A stretch of 64,000 bases of DNA from Yaniella flava (GCF_039529295.1 NZ_BAAAMN010000009.1:1-64000); one strand, 5' to 3'; shown: positions 52,991-61,658, counted from the first letter of the stretch. Notes: generated by a model from the sequence alone, not told the origin. Numbers and translations: made by a program.

Positions 52991-55012
52991 TTATGTCGCC
53001 TGGTGGATATGAAGGAAATCGTAGGTATCGTTGTGTGCCACCTGGTCGGGGCCAAGGTAGATCGTTGAGTCAAATTGCTCGATGATCGCGGGACCTTCGA
53101 CCTTCGTCTGGGCTCCGAAGTCGGTCCGTTGAAAGATCGGTAGGTCTTGCCAGGCGCCTGCAATATAGACTTCCCGATGACTCGTGGGGCTGACATCGGC
53201 ATCGATGGATTCCACGGATTCCAGCGCCCCGTGCTCAAGTTCTTGGGTCACGACCAACCGTGCCACCACAATTTCCATGACGGCATCGGGGTCTGCGAAA
53301 CCGTAGTTTTGCTCGTGGGCGTCTTCAAAAATCTCGCGCTGGCGTCCCCAGTCCTCATCCCAGGCGACTGTGAGTTCGTAGGACTGCCCGATGTATCTTG
53401 CATCTACCAGCAGCTCATACTGAGTTTCAGCCTCAGGGTTGTCCAAATCCGAGTCGGCCTGTGTACGCATCGTTGCGAAGGTGTCGCCAAGTGCGACGAG
53501 GGCTTCGGTTGTGGAGACGTCGACGCTGGTGGCGTAGTCGTGCCTGATGGGCGCATCGAGCATGCCAACCGCCGAGGCGATTCCCGGCCTGGGCGGAATA
53601 ATAGCGGAACGCATGTTGAGTTCTTTGGCCAAATCTGCCCCATGGAGAGGCCCTGCACCACCAAAGGCCATCAGGTCACAGGTGCGCAGGTCCACACCGC
53701 GTTCCACTGACACCTTGCGAATTCCACGCGCCATGGTGGCGGTGATGACTCGTAGGATGCCTTCGGCGGTATCTTCGGCGGACAGTCCAAGTTCCTGACC
53801 CCATTCATGCATGGCGTCGCGTGCGGCCGGTACATCTAAACTGAATTCGCCGCCGAGCAGTTCGTCGCCGAGTCTCCCCAGGACCGCATGCGCATCGGTG
53901 ACTGTGGGTTCAGTGCCCCCACGTTGGTAGCTGATTGGTCCTGGTTCTGCACCGGCCGAGTGTGGGCCAACCCGTAATCCGCCGCCGGAATCGAGCCACG
54001 CGATGGACCCACCGCCTGCACCAATGGTGTGCACGTCCACCGACGGGAGTTTCAGAGGTAGGCCTGCGATTTCCGTGGAAAGGGTTTCATCCGGTATGCC
54101 GTCACGGATCAAGGCGATGTCTGTCGAAGTGCCCCCAATATCGAATGAAACCACCCGGTCCAGGTCCAGGTGAGTAGACCAATTCGCGGCTCCGACCACT
54201 CCCCCGGCAAGGCCAGACAATACGGTGCGCGCTGGATGTTCGGCAGCATCCCCGGGGCTGAGGAGTCCCCCGGAGGATTGCATAATGCGCATGCCAGTCT
54301 GCACGCCCGCTTGTGTTAGACCCTGTTCCAATTGTGCGATGTACCCGGCGATTTTTGGCGCAACATAGGCATTGATCGCTGCGGTCGAGGTCCGCTCGTA
54401 TTCGCGCATCTCGGCAGAGATATTGGTGGCGGCCACGACGTGCTCAGCGACACCAGATTGTTGCACGATTTCGGTGACTCGATGTTCGTGTGCAGGATTC
54501 GCATAGGCGTTGATTAGCGACACGACAATGGCGTCGAGCTCGAGCGGAGCCAGCTGTTGGATAGCAACTTCGAGTGCTGTTTCGTCGAGTGCAGTCAGTA
54601 TCTGGCCGTCGGCATCGATGCGCTCTGTGGCTTCGATAATGGCTTGGCGCGCAATGAGTGGTTCTGGTCGGCGCTTATGTTGATCGTAGATGGATGGTCT
54701 GGCCTGATGTGCGATGGCCAGCACATCGCGGAATCCTGCGGTGGTGACCATACCTACCCGGGCACCATCACGGGTGATCACGGTGTTGGTTGCAACAGTA
54801 CTGCCGTGTACAAAGCGGGTCAGTTCCTGTGGCGATCGTTCAACGCGGGCTAGTGCTCCTTTGACGCCATCGATGACGGCTTCGTCTGGGGCCGTCGGTG
54901 TGGAGGGCAGTTTCCAGACGAACATTTTTCCGCCTGCGCCACGGACGGCGACATCGGTGAAGGTACCCCCGGTGTCGACTGCCATGTGGAGCGGATCGCC
55001 AGACTGACTCAT
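52991..55012 (-). CDS. hydantoinase/oxoprolinase A subunit (HyuA family)
   Basis: 673 residues from the ATG at 55012. The ASKHA ATPase fold begins A-V-D-T-G-G-T-F-T-D-V, with V-S-F-D-I-G-G-T-S-T-D-I-A-L and H-T-I-G-A-G-G-G-S-I-A in the middle and M-A-F-G-G-A-G-P-L-H-G later, all at family positions. It provides ATP-dependent activation of the substrate for the B subunit. Length and domains are complete. A short palindrome lies about 70 bases upstream of its start. Confidence 0.92.
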   Translation of the reverse strand: MSQSGDPLHMAVDTGGTFTDVAVRGAGGKMFVWKLPSTPTAPDEAVIDGVKGALARVERSPQELTRFVHGSTVATNTVITRDGARVGMVTTAGFRDVLAIAHQARPSIYDQHKRRPEPLIARQAIIEATERIDADGQILTALDETALEVAIQQLAPLELDAIVVSLINAYANPAHEHRVTEIVQQSGVAEHVVAATNISAEMREYERTSTAAINAYVAPKIAGYIAQLEQGLTQAGVQTGMRIMQSSGGLLSPGDAAEHPARTVLSGLAGGVVGAANWSTHLDLDRVVSFDIGGTSTDIALIRDGIPDETLSTEIAGLPLKLPSVDVHTIGAGGGSIAWLDSGGGLRVGPHSAGAEPGPISYQRGGTEPTVTDAHAVLGRLGDELLGGEFSLDVPAARDAMHEWGQELGLSAEDTAEGILRVITATMARGIRKVSVERGVDLRTCDLMAFGGAGPLHGADLAKELNMRSAIIPPRPGIASAVGMLDAPIRHDYATSVDVSTTEALVALGDTFATMRTQADSDLDNPEAETQYELLVDARYIGQSYELTVAWDEDWGRQREIFEDAHEQNYGFADPDAVMEIVVARLVVTQELEHGALESVESIDADVSPTSHREVYIAGAWQDLPIFQRTDFGAQTKVEGPAIIEQFDSTIYLGPDQVAHNDTYDFLHIHQAT

Positions 55013-55082
55013 ATGTAGCACCTCACACCTCTGCGCGGATCGTTATGTTGCTACCCACGATCGTAGCGTGGCCTGCATTGCA

Positions 55083-55099
55083 ACAACACGGTGTGTTGT
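55083..55099. promoter_or_regulatory. 17-base palindrome upstream of hyuA
   Basis: ACAACAC, three bases, then GTGTTGT. Perfect arms, 70 bases upstream of the hydantoinase A start. Possible operator. It also sits next to the rpsI terminator, so a structural role cannot be excluded. Confidence 0.3.
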
Positions 55100-55116
55100 C
55101 AGCCTGTTACCTTAAA

Positions 55117-55152
55117 CAAAACATCCGCCAGCAAAAGCTGACGGATGTTTTG
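55117..55152 (-). terminator. terminator after rplM-rpsI
   Basis: Sixteen-base stem (CAAAACATCCGCCAGC with GCTGACGGATGTTTTG, one mismatch) and AAAA loop. On the minus strand it is followed by a T-rich run, so it terminates the rplM-rpsI message. Confidence 0.85.
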
Positions 55153-55167
55153 AAAACAGAAAGCGAC

Positions 55168-55665
55168 TTAACGCTTCGAGTATTGTGGCGCCTTGCGGGC
55201 CTTCTTGAGACCGGCCTTCTTGCGCTCAACTGCACGAGCGTCGCGAGTGAGGAAGCCTGCTTTTTTGAGCGGGCCGCGGTTGTTCTCGCGATCGATTTCG
55301 TTCAGTGCACGAGCAACGCCCAAGCGAACGGCACCGGCCTGGCCGGATGGTCCACCACCGTTGACCAGCGCGATGACGTCGTATGCGCCACCGAGCTCGA
55401 GGATAGTGAACGGATCGTTGACTTCTTGCTGGTGCAGTTTGTTCGGGAAATACGTATCAAGGTCGCGACCGTTGATCTTCCATGATCCGGTACCTGGGAT
55501 CAGGCGGACACGGGCGATCGCGCGCTTGCGACGACCAACGGCTTGACCCGACTGGGTCAGCGGTGGGCGTTCGGTAACTTCTTCAGTAGTAGGTGTATTG
55601 TCAGATTCCGAGGTGTAGCTGGTCAGCTCCTGGTCCTCAGTGATCTCATTGACGTTTTCAGTCAT
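55168..55665 (-). CDS. rpsI: 30S ribosomal protein S9 (uS9)
   Basis: 165 residues. The conserved domain begins G-R-R-K-R-A-I-A-R-V-R and ends with the basic tail K-K-A-R-K-A-P-Q-Y-S-K-R that reaches the P-site tRNA. An N-terminal extension of about 40 acidic and threonine-rich residues precedes it, as often in actinobacteria. It follows rplM by 27 bases, the universal pair. Confidence 0.97.
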   Translation of the reverse strand: MTENVNEITEDQELTSYTSESDNTPTTEEVTERPPLTQSGQAVGRRKRAIARVRLIPGTGSWKINGRDLDTYFPNKLHQQEVNDPFTILELGGAYDVIALVNGGGPSGQAGAVRLGVARALNEIDRENNRGPLKKAGFLTRDARAVERKKAGLKKARKAPQYSKR

Positions 55666-55692
55666 GGGTTCTCCTTGAACTGCAGTGTGACC

Positions 55693-56136
55693 CTACTGGG
55701 CAACCTGATCGATAACGAATTCTTTTGGCTGCTGTGCAGCATGTGGGTGATCGGAACCTTCGTAGACTTTGACCTTCTTGAAGATCTGGTCTGCGAGACG
55801 GTTCGATGGCAGCATACCCTTGATTGCCTTCTCGACGGCGCGAACTGGGTTTTTCTCCAGCAGTTCAGCGTATGAGGTCGAGGTGAGGCCGCCTGGATAA
55901 CCTGAGTGACGGTAAGCGTGTTTCTTTTCCAGCTTGGCGCCGGTCAATGCAACTTTTTCTGCATTGAGGATGATCACGTAATCGCCCATGTCCATGTGAG
56001 GTGCAAATGTGGGCTTGTGCTTGCCGCGCAGCAGCGTTGCCACCTGGCTGGCAAGACGTCCCAGCACCACATCTGTGGCGTCAATGACGTGCCATTGACG
56101 ATCAACGTCGTCTGGCGTTGGTGTAAACGTACGCAC
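55693..56136 (-). CDS. rplM: 50S ribosomal protein L13 (uL13)
   Basis: 147 residues of normal length, with W-H-V-I-D-A-T-D-V-V-L-G-R-L-A-S at the start and H-P-H-A-A-Q-Q-P at the end. Early assembly protein of the large subunit. First gene of the rplM-rpsI unit, directly upstream of rpsI. Confidence 0.97.
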   Translation of the reverse strand: MRTFTPTPDDVDRQWHVIDATDVVLGRLASQVATLLRGKHKPTFAPHMDMGDYVIILNAEKVALTGAKLEKKHAYRHSGYPGGLTSTSYAELLEKNPVRAVEKAIKGMLPSNRLADQIFKKVKVYEGSDHPHAAQQPKEFVIDQVAQ

Positions 56137-56497
56137 TATGTATTAGCCTTCGTATGTCGGTGTTCGGCAGCGAGTAAGCGCGTGGTCGTGAGATCCTACA
56201 ACGCGGTGTCGCTGTTAAGTTGACGGTGCATATCCGGTACACCAGGTGAGGGCTGGCGTGATGCCGGGTCCGTTCTTCCCGGTGCGGCAATGACCCTTCG
56301 ACGATGCAACTGCGTCAGGCCCTGCTGCGCTTGCGGTCCGGGAGGACACGCACAACAGCTACCCATAATACTACGGAACATGCAGCATCGCAAAACGCTG
56401 ATCAGTGCTCGCGAATTCGCCTGCCCACCAGCCAGAATGCTTCTGGGCTAGAATTAGGTCCGGTTGGCATACAGTGTGCCTGTCAGAAGGATGAATT
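56137..56497. other. intergenic region between rplM and a LysR gene
   Basis: About 360 bases containing the divergent promoters. A weak GC hairpin (CCGGG ... CCCGG near 56254-56273) is visible and AAGGA precedes the LysR GTG start. No gene, RNA or repeat was recognised. Confidence 0.5.
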
Positions 56498-57400
56498 GTG
56501 GAACTACGTCAACTCGAGTACTTCATGGCGGTGGCCGAAGAACTCCATTTCGGACGAGCGGCTGCTCGTCTTCATATTTCGCAGCCGCCACTGACCGTAC
56601 ATATTAAACGGTTGGAAGAAGAACTGGGGGTATCGCTGTTCGACCGAACCTCCAGAAGAGTTTCATTGACTCCTGAAGGCAGCCGGTTCGTGGATTTGGT
56701 CCGACCCATCTTGCAAGACCTCGATGAAGCCGTCGAAGATATCCGTGAGATCAAGGCTGGCCGGCGCGGCCGGGTGCGCGTTGGATTCGTCTCGTCGGCG
56801 AGCTATGAACTTGTGCCCGCTGGAGTGCGTGACGTCCGATCACAACATCCCGGGATTCAACTGGATTTGCAACCTTTGGCGACCGGGGAGCAAATCGAGG
56901 CGCTACTAGAAAACCGCCTGGACGTAGGAATCATGCGTGATGCGCCATTACAAGCCGGTCTAGAATTCACCACGCTGTTGACCGAAGACATGGTCGCTGT
57001 GTTGCCGATGAACCATCCGCTAGCGTCCAAGGCTGAAGTCTCACCGGAAGATCTTATCCAACTGCCTCTGGTGCTCTTTCCCTATCAATCGATGCCGGGC
57101 TATGTCACAAATATTATGGAGATCTTCCACCACTTGGGCCACCCGCCGAGAATCGTCCAGCGCGCTGTCAACCAAGAAAACGTGATGGGGCTCGTCGCCG
57201 CGGGCGTTGGTGCCTCGATTCTGCCGGCTTCTTTTTCATCCTTCTCATTCCCGGGAGTTGTCACGAAGCACATCACCTCGGGGCCCACCACCCGGTTGGA
57301 ATTGGTGACAGATCAACTTGAGGTGACAGCCAATACCGCGGCGGTGGTTGCGGTGATCACCGATGCTGCGCAGCGGATCAGTCGCAAGACGAGCTCGTAG
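56498..57400 (+). CDS. LysR-family transcriptional regulator
   Basis: 300 residues from GTG 56498 with AAGGA upstream. N-terminal winged HTH: E-L-R-Q-L-E-Y-F-M-A-V-A-E-E-L-H-F-G-R-A-A-A-R-L then Q-P-P-L-T-V-H-I-K-R-L-E-E-E-L-G. The effector-binding domain runs from about 90. It is inserted between truA and rplM, which are normally adjacent, and reads against both. Its last 23 bases overlap the end of truA. No catabolic partner gene lies next to it, so its target is unknown. Confidence 0.92.
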   Translation: MELRQLEYFMAVAEELHFGRAAARLHISQPPLTVHIKRLEEELGVSLFDRTSRRVSLTPEGSRFVDLVRPILQDLDEAVEDIREIKAGRRGRVRVGFVSSASYELVPAGVRDVRSQHPGIQLDLQPLATGEQIEALLENRLDVGIMRDAPLQAGLEFTTLLTEDMVAVLPMNHPLASKAEVSPEDLIQLPLVLFPYQSMPGYVTNIMEIFHHLGHPPRIVQRAVNQENVMGLVAAGVGASILPASFSSFSFPGVVTKHITSGPTTRLELVTDQLEVTANTAAVVAVITDAAQRISRKTSS

Positions 57401-58241
57401 TGGTTCGTCTGGCACGGGTCTCGTCTGCCCTTTGTCCGACTTCGGTATCAGCGGGATAGTGCACGGTTTCCAGTAGCAACCCGTGTGCTGGGGCAAGGGC
57501 CATGTGTGAATCTCGGACAGGATGCGCCAAGCGATCTTGTAACCAGCCTGGGGCTCGGGACCCGTCCCCCACCATCAACAGTGCCCCGACGAGCGCGCGG
57601 ACCATGTGATGGCAGAAGGCATCGGCGGTGAGACGCACGATGATCGCGTCTTGTGCTACCTCGACCGCAAAGGTCTCGAGCTGACGGATGGTGGTGGCAC
57701 CTGGTCGCGGTTTACAAAATGACCCGAAATCGTGCAGACCCTCCACGCCGTTGGTTTCGGTGATCATCGCTTCCACGTCGAGGGCTCGGCGATGCGTATA
57801 GGTGTAGTGACGAGTCAAAGGGTCTGGGGTTCCGTGAGTTATTCGATACCGGTAACTGCGAGACACCGGTGAGAATCGTGCATCGAAGCCTTCTGGGGCG
57901 ATACGGGCCGTCAGGATCCGAATTGCTCCCGCTTCTCTGGCCAGTACCCCGTTGAGTTTTGAGACCATGGCCTCTTCGGGGGCACGCTGTGGGGTGTGCC
58001 CCGGCAATTTGTGCCATTGGTCTGTGGTGAGGTCAAAGTGGATCACTTGGTGCGCTGCGTGAACTCCGGCATCAGTTCGTCCGGCCACAGTGGTTCGGAT
58101 GGGACCGCGAAAGATCGTTTCGAGACCGGTTTCCACCGCTGCTTGCACGCTGGGCAGGCCGGGTTGTTTGGCCCATCCGCGGTAGGATGTGCCGTCGTAG
58201 GCAAGGTCTACTCGGATCCGGTAGGTGCTGTCTTGGGTCAT
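57378..58241 (-). CDS. truA: tRNA pseudouridine synthase A
   Basis: 287 residues from the ATG at 58241. It makes pseudouridine at positions 38-40 of the tRNA anticodon arm. R-V-D-L-A-Y-D-G-T-S-Y-R-G-W is at the start, catalytic Asp in V-A-G-R-T-D-A-G-V-H-A, and F-C-H-H-M-V-R later. The C-terminus is basic and extended, overlapping the convergent LysR gene by 23 bases. It follows rplQ as usual, separated by a strong hairpin. Confidence 0.95.
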   Translation of the reverse strand: MTQDSTYRIRVDLAYDGTSYRGWAKQPGLPSVQAAVETGLETIFRGPIRTTVAGRTDAGVHAAHQVIHFDLTTDQWHKLPGHTPQRAPEEAMVSKLNGVLAREAGAIRILTARIAPEGFDARFSPVSRSYRYRITHGTPDPLTRHYTYTHRRALDVEAMITETNGVEGLHDFGSFCKPRPGATTIRQLETFAVEVAQDAIIVRLTADAFCHHMVRALVGALLMVGDGSRAPGWLQDRLAHPVRDSHMALAPAHGLLLETVHYPADTEVGQRADETRARRTTTSSSCD

Positions 58242-58272
58242 AGATAAGACTTTAGTCATCAGTGTGCTCTTA

Positions 58273-58314
58273 AATGTTCAAACCCCACACGGTTGAGTGT
58301 GGGGTTTGAACATT
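58273..58314. terminator. hairpin between rplQ and truA
   Basis: Perfect 18-base stem (AATGTTCAAACCCCACAC and its complement) with a 6-base loop, placed just after the rplQ stop. It is a strong terminator candidate, so truA may use its own promoter or read-through. Confidence 0.85.
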
Positions 58315-58329
58315 ACGCGTGGATGAGAC

Positions 58330-58848
58330 TTATTTGTTGTCCTCGTCAGCCGTTTCGGCGTCCTCGGCAACTTCTTCGGTCTCTACGTTTTCTTCAGTCG
58401 CTTCGACAGGTTCTTCGTCGGATGCGTGCTCAGCTACTGCTTCTGCTTCGCCTACGACGGCCTGCTTTGGCGACATCGGTTCCATTACCAGTTCGATGAC
58501 GGCCATTGGGGCGTTGTCACCGGAACGGTTGCCGATCTTGGTGATGCGGGTGTAGCCACCTTCACGGTTTGCCATGGCTGGACCGATCACGGTGAACAAC
58601 TCGTGCACAACAGACTTGTTGGTGCGTGAGTTGCCCGCGATCAGACCCTGCACTTTACGACGGGCGTTCAGGTCACCTTGTTTTGCGAAAGTGATGAGTC
58701 GCTCAGCATATGGCTGAAGGCGCTTTGCCTTGGTCAGCGTGGTCTTGATGGACTTGTGCTCGAACAGGCTCACGGACAGGTTGGCCAGCATGTGACGCTG
58801 GTGTGCCGCTCCGCCGCCCAGGCGCGGTCCTTTTGTTGGGGTTGGCAT
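58330..58848 (-). CDS. rplQ: 50S ribosomal protein L17 (bL17)
   Basis: 172 residues. The conserved part is P-T-P-T-K-G-P-R-L-G-G-G-A-A-H-Q-R-H-M-L-A-N-L, followed from about residue 125 by an acidic Glu/Ala/Val-rich tail common in actinobacterial L17. It sits next to rpoA in the alpha operon. Confidence 0.97.
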   Translation of the reverse strand: MPTPTKGPRLGGGAAHQRHMLANLSVSLFEHKSIKTTLTKAKRLQPYAERLITFAKQGDLNARRKVQGLIAGNSRTNKSVVHELFTVIGPAMANREGGYTRITKIGNRSGDNAPMAVIELVMEPMSPKQAVVGEAEAVAEHASDEEPVEATEENVETEEVAEDAETADEDNK

Positions 58849-58908
58849 GAATTCTCCTTGTATGATGTCCGGTCCTTAGATGACCGGAATCAGTGGTTCA
58901 AATGTGAG

Positions 58909-59907
58909 TTACAGTCCGTACTCGTCTGACTCCTGGGAGTCAAAAGGTGATTCGAAGCTGCCGGGTCCGCCGTCTTTCAGAGACAAGCCAAGGCCTACCA
59001 ATTTTTCCTTGACCTCGTCAATGGACTTCGCACCGAAGTTACGAATATCCATCAGATCAGTTTCGGAACGCGCGACGAGTTCACCAACGGTGTTAATGCC
59101 TTCACGTTTGAGGCAGTTGTACGACCGAACGGTGAGTTCGAGATCTTCGACCGGCAGTGCCAGGTCAGCTGCAACGCTGGTATCAACCGGCGATGGGCCA
59201 ACTTCGATACCTTCGGATTCGACGTTGAGTTCGCGTGCAAGACCGAACAACTCGACCAAGGTCGAACCTGCAGAAGCCAGGGCATCACGTGGTGTCATGG
59301 ATTCTTTGGTTTCAACGTCGAGGGTCAGCTTGTCGAAGTCGGTGCGCTGTTCCACACGGGTGGCATCGACCTTGAAGGTGACAACCGCGACTGGTGAGTA
59401 GATCGAGTCGACCGGGATACGGCCGATTTCTGCATCTGCGGACTTGTTCTGTGCAGCGGTGACATACCCACGGCCGCGTTCGATGGTCAATTCCATATCG
59501 AACTTACCCTTTTCGTTCAGGGTGGCGATGTGCAGGTCCGAGTTGTGGATCTCGACACCTGCTGGTGGGGTGATATCTGCTGCGGTTACGACACCGGGTC
59601 CCTGCTTGCGCAGGTAGGCAACTACTGGTTCGTCATGGTGTGACGAGACCGAGAGTTGTTTAACGTTCAAGATCACTTCGGTGACGTCTTCTTTTACACC
59701 TTGGATGGTAGTGAACTCGTGCAGTACCTGGTCGATACGAACCGAGGTGACAGCTGCACCAGGGATCGATGACAGCAGGGTACGACGCAGTGAGTTACCA
59801 AGGGTGTAGCCGAAGCCCGGTTCCAGTGGTTCGATGACAAACCGGGAACGGGTTTCCGAAACGGGTTCTTCAGTCAACGTGGGGCGCTGTGCAATGAGCA
59901 CTGACAT
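58909..59907 (-). CDS. rpoA: RNA polymerase alpha subunit
   Basis: 332 residues. The N-terminal assembly domain (about 1-230) has P-L-E-P-G-F-G-Y-T-L-G-N-S-L-R-R-T-L-L-S-S. The flexible linker and C-terminal DNA/activator-binding domain has L-T-V-R-S-Y-N-C-L-K-R-E-G-I-N-T-V-G-E-L. Complete. It lies downstream of rpsK with a 130-base gap containing a hairpin. rpsD is not between them, as in several Micrococcales. Confidence 0.98.
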   Translation of the reverse strand: MSVLIAQRPTLTEEPVSETRSRFVIEPLEPGFGYTLGNSLRRTLLSSIPGAAVTSVRIDQVLHEFTTIQGVKEDVTEVILNVKQLSVSSHHDEPVVAYLRKQGPGVVTAADITPPAGVEIHNSDLHIATLNEKGKFDMELTIERGRGYVTAAQNKSADAEIGRIPVDSIYSPVAVVTFKVDATRVEQRTDFDKLTLDVETKESMTPRDALASAGSTLVELFGLARELNVESEGIEVGPSPVDTSVAADLALPVEDLELTVRSYNCLKREGINTVGELVARSETDLMDIRNFGAKSIDEVKEKLVGLGLSLKDGGPGSFESPFDSQESDEYGL

Positions 59908-59988
59908 TTCCTTTCGGCACGCTATCCGCCATTTGATGCGCGCAGTTGGGGGAAACGATGGAAATTAATTTCTTAGGGTGATCCACAA

Positions 59989-60018
59989 CCGTTATACGAC
60001 ATGGCTGTCGCATAACGG
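59989..60018 (-). other. hairpin between rpsK and rpoA
   Basis: CCGTTATACGACA pairs with TGTCGCATAACGG (12 of 13) around a 4-base loop. No T-run follows on the minus strand. It could be an attenuator or RNA-processing site within the operon. Confidence 0.45.
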
Positions 60019-60039
60019 CTCTGGGGTGCTCAAAAAGCC

Positions 60040-60438
60040 TTAGACGCGACGACGCTTGGCCGGGCGTGCACCGTTGTGTGCAACCGGGGAGACGTCCTGA
60101 ATGGAGCCAACTTCCAAGCCAGCAGCCTGCAGTGAACGGATCGCGGTTTCGCGTCCGGAGCCTGGGCCTTTGACGAAGACGTCAACTTTACGCATCCCGT
60201 GTTCTTGGGCGCGCTTGGCAGCATGTTCAGCCGCGGTTTGAGCAGCAAACGGGGTCGATTTACGGGAACCTTTGAAGCCCATCTCTCCGGCAGATGACCA
60301 TGAGATCACGCCACCTGATGGATCCGTGATGGAAACGATGGTGTTGTTAAAGGTTGATTTAATGTGGGCTTGGCCCTGAGTTATATTCTTTTTGGAGCGA
60401 CGTCCCTTACGAGGGGCCGCACCGCGTGCCTTTGCCAT
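60040..60438 (-). CDS. rpsK: 30S ribosomal protein S11 (uS11)
   Basis: 132 residues. I-K-S-T-F-N-N-T-I-V-S-I-T-D, G-F-K-G-S-R-K-S-T-P-F-A-A-Q and V-K-G-P-G-S-G-R-E-T-A are diagnostic. Basic C-terminus P-A-K-R-R-R-V. It follows rpsM by 57 bases. Confidence 0.97.
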   Translation of the reverse strand: MAKARGAAPRKGRRSKKNITQGQAHIKSTFNNTIVSITDPSGGVISWSSAGEMGFKGSRKSTPFAAQTAAEHAAKRAQEHGMRKVDVFVKGPGSGRETAIRSLQAAGLEVGSIQDVSPVAHNGARPAKRRRV

Positions 60439-60495
60439 AGAATGCTCTCCTACAAAAAGCTTGGTTTACTAAATACTGGGTGGGACCAGAAGTTT

Positions 60496-60864
60496 CTACT
60501 TCTTACGTCCTGCAACAGTCTTCTTCGGTCCCTTGCGGGTACGTGCGTTGTTCTTGGTGCGCTGTCCACGGACTGGCAGGCCACGACGGTGGCGCAGACC
60601 TTGGTAGGAGCCAATTTCAACTTTGCGACGAATGTCTGCTGCGACTTCGCGGCGAAGGTCACCCTCAACCTGGAGGTTGCCTTCGATAAAGTCGCGCAGC
60701 TTCACCATTTCGTCATCGGAAAGATCTTTGACGCGAGTACTCGCATCAATGCCGGTTGCTTCCAGAATCTGGACAGCGCGGCTGTTGCCAACACCATAAA
60801 TGTAGGTGAGAGCGATGACGACACGCTTTTCACGTGGAATATCAACGCCTGCTAGACGTGCCAT
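60496..60864 (-). CDS. rpsM: 30S ribosomal protein S13 (uS13)
   Basis: 122 residues. A-R-L-A-G-V-D-I-P-R-E-K-R is at the start, R-H-R-R-G-L-P-V-R-G-Q-R-T-K-N-N-A-R near the end, and the tail is basic. Full length. A 220-base structured stretch separates it from rpmJ. Confidence 0.97.
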   Translation of the reverse strand: MARLAGVDIPREKRVVIALTYIYGVGNSRAVQILEATGIDASTRVKDLSDDEMVKLRDFIEGNLQVEGDLRREVAADIRRKVEIGSYQGLRHRRGLPVRGQRTKNNARTRKGPKKTVAGRKK

Positions 60865-60887
60865 ATGGCCGTTCTCCTGTTCTTTAT

Positions 60888-61014
60888 GACAAAGGTCTTC
60901 AACAACACGTCCTTACCCGAGTTACCATCAGGCTGCCAGGTGCCATGCGGGATATGAAGAACTCGACACATCCCATACATAGTCCCTACAGCGGGTAAGT
61001 CTTCGGCCTTTGTC
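60888..61014 (-). promoter_or_regulatory. candidate structured leader of rpsM
   Basis: Two nested complementary pairs bracket the region: GACAAAGG (60888-60895) with CCTTTGTC (61007-61014) and CTTACCCG (60912-60919) with CGGGTAAG (60992-60999). The 3' foot lies 23 bases before the rpsM start in the minus-strand message. A further short hairpin (TGGCCC/GGGCCA, 61051-61068) precedes it. The layout suggests an RNA element controlling the rpsM-rpsK-rpoA genes. Inference from pairing only. Confidence 0.45.
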
Positions 61015-61086
61015 TTGTCCGAAGGTTGAGCTTGATGCTCTGTGTTGCTGTGGCCCGGTACTGGGCCATCGTTTGAGCGTCGGGGC

Positions 61087-61200
61087 TTAGCCCTGACGCT
61101 GTTTGTGGCGTGGGTTAGAGCAGATCACCATGACATTGCCGTGGCGGCGAATTACCTTGCAGGCATCGCAGATCCGCTTCACGCTTGGCTGAACCTTCAC
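61087..61200 (-). CDS. rpmJ: 50S ribosomal protein L36 (bL36)
   Basis: 37 residues from a GTG at 61200, too short for usual ORF cut-offs. K-V-Q-P-S-V-K-R-I-C-D-A-C-K-V-I-R-R-H-G then V-M-V-I-C-S-N-P-R-H-K-Q-R-Q-G. The C-x2-C-x12-C-x4-H pattern is the zinc-binding (C+) form. GGAGGAAC lies just upstream of the start. It falls between infA and rpsM, its universal place. Confidence 0.96.
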   Translation of the reverse strand: MKVQPSVKRICDACKVIRRHGNVMVICSNPRHKQRQG

Positions 61201-61239
61201 AGGGTTCCTCCTTGAGCGTTCCAGAGGTGGATAGTTTGT

Positions 61240-61461
61240 TTATTTATAGCGGTAGACAATACGACCTCGTTCGAGATCGTATGGGCTAAGCTCAACCACC
61301 ACACGGTCTTCAGGCAAAATGCGAATATAGTGTTGACGCATTTTGCCAGAAATGGTGGCTAGCACGACGTGGTCGTTATCAAGCCGTACCCGGAACATTG
61401 CGTTCGGCAATGCTTCAGAAACGGTTCCTTCAACTTCAATGACGCCTTCTTTTTTAGCCAT
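61240..61461 (-). CDS. infA: translation initiation factor IF-1
   Basis: 73 residues from the ATG at 61461, preceded by GGAGGACA: A-K-K-E-G-V-I-E-V-E-G-T-V and I-R-I-L-P-E-D-R-V-V-V-E-L-S-P-Y-D-L, an OB-fold factor occupying the ribosomal A site at initiation. Longer upstream codons are not homologous. A 12-base palindrome GCGATATATCGC lies 31 bases upstream, possibly in the promoter. Confidence 0.97.
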   Translation of the reverse strand: MAKKEGVIEVEGTVSEALPNAMFRVRLDNDHVVLATISGKMRQHYIRILPEDRVVVELSPYDLERGRIVYRYK

Positions 61462-61658
61462 GTCCTCCACAATCTGTTGTCTTTTGTCACGGCGATATAT
61501 CGCACAACGATAGGGCAGTAACAAAAAGCATGAGTTTATGCACTGAGTCCATCTTCGAAGGTTTTTATCGGACACACCGAATAACTTAAAGGCAGAATCA
61601 GCCAAGGTTCTATGTTAGCTTATGTTCACAAAGAATGCCAAATGGCATTGACAGGGTC

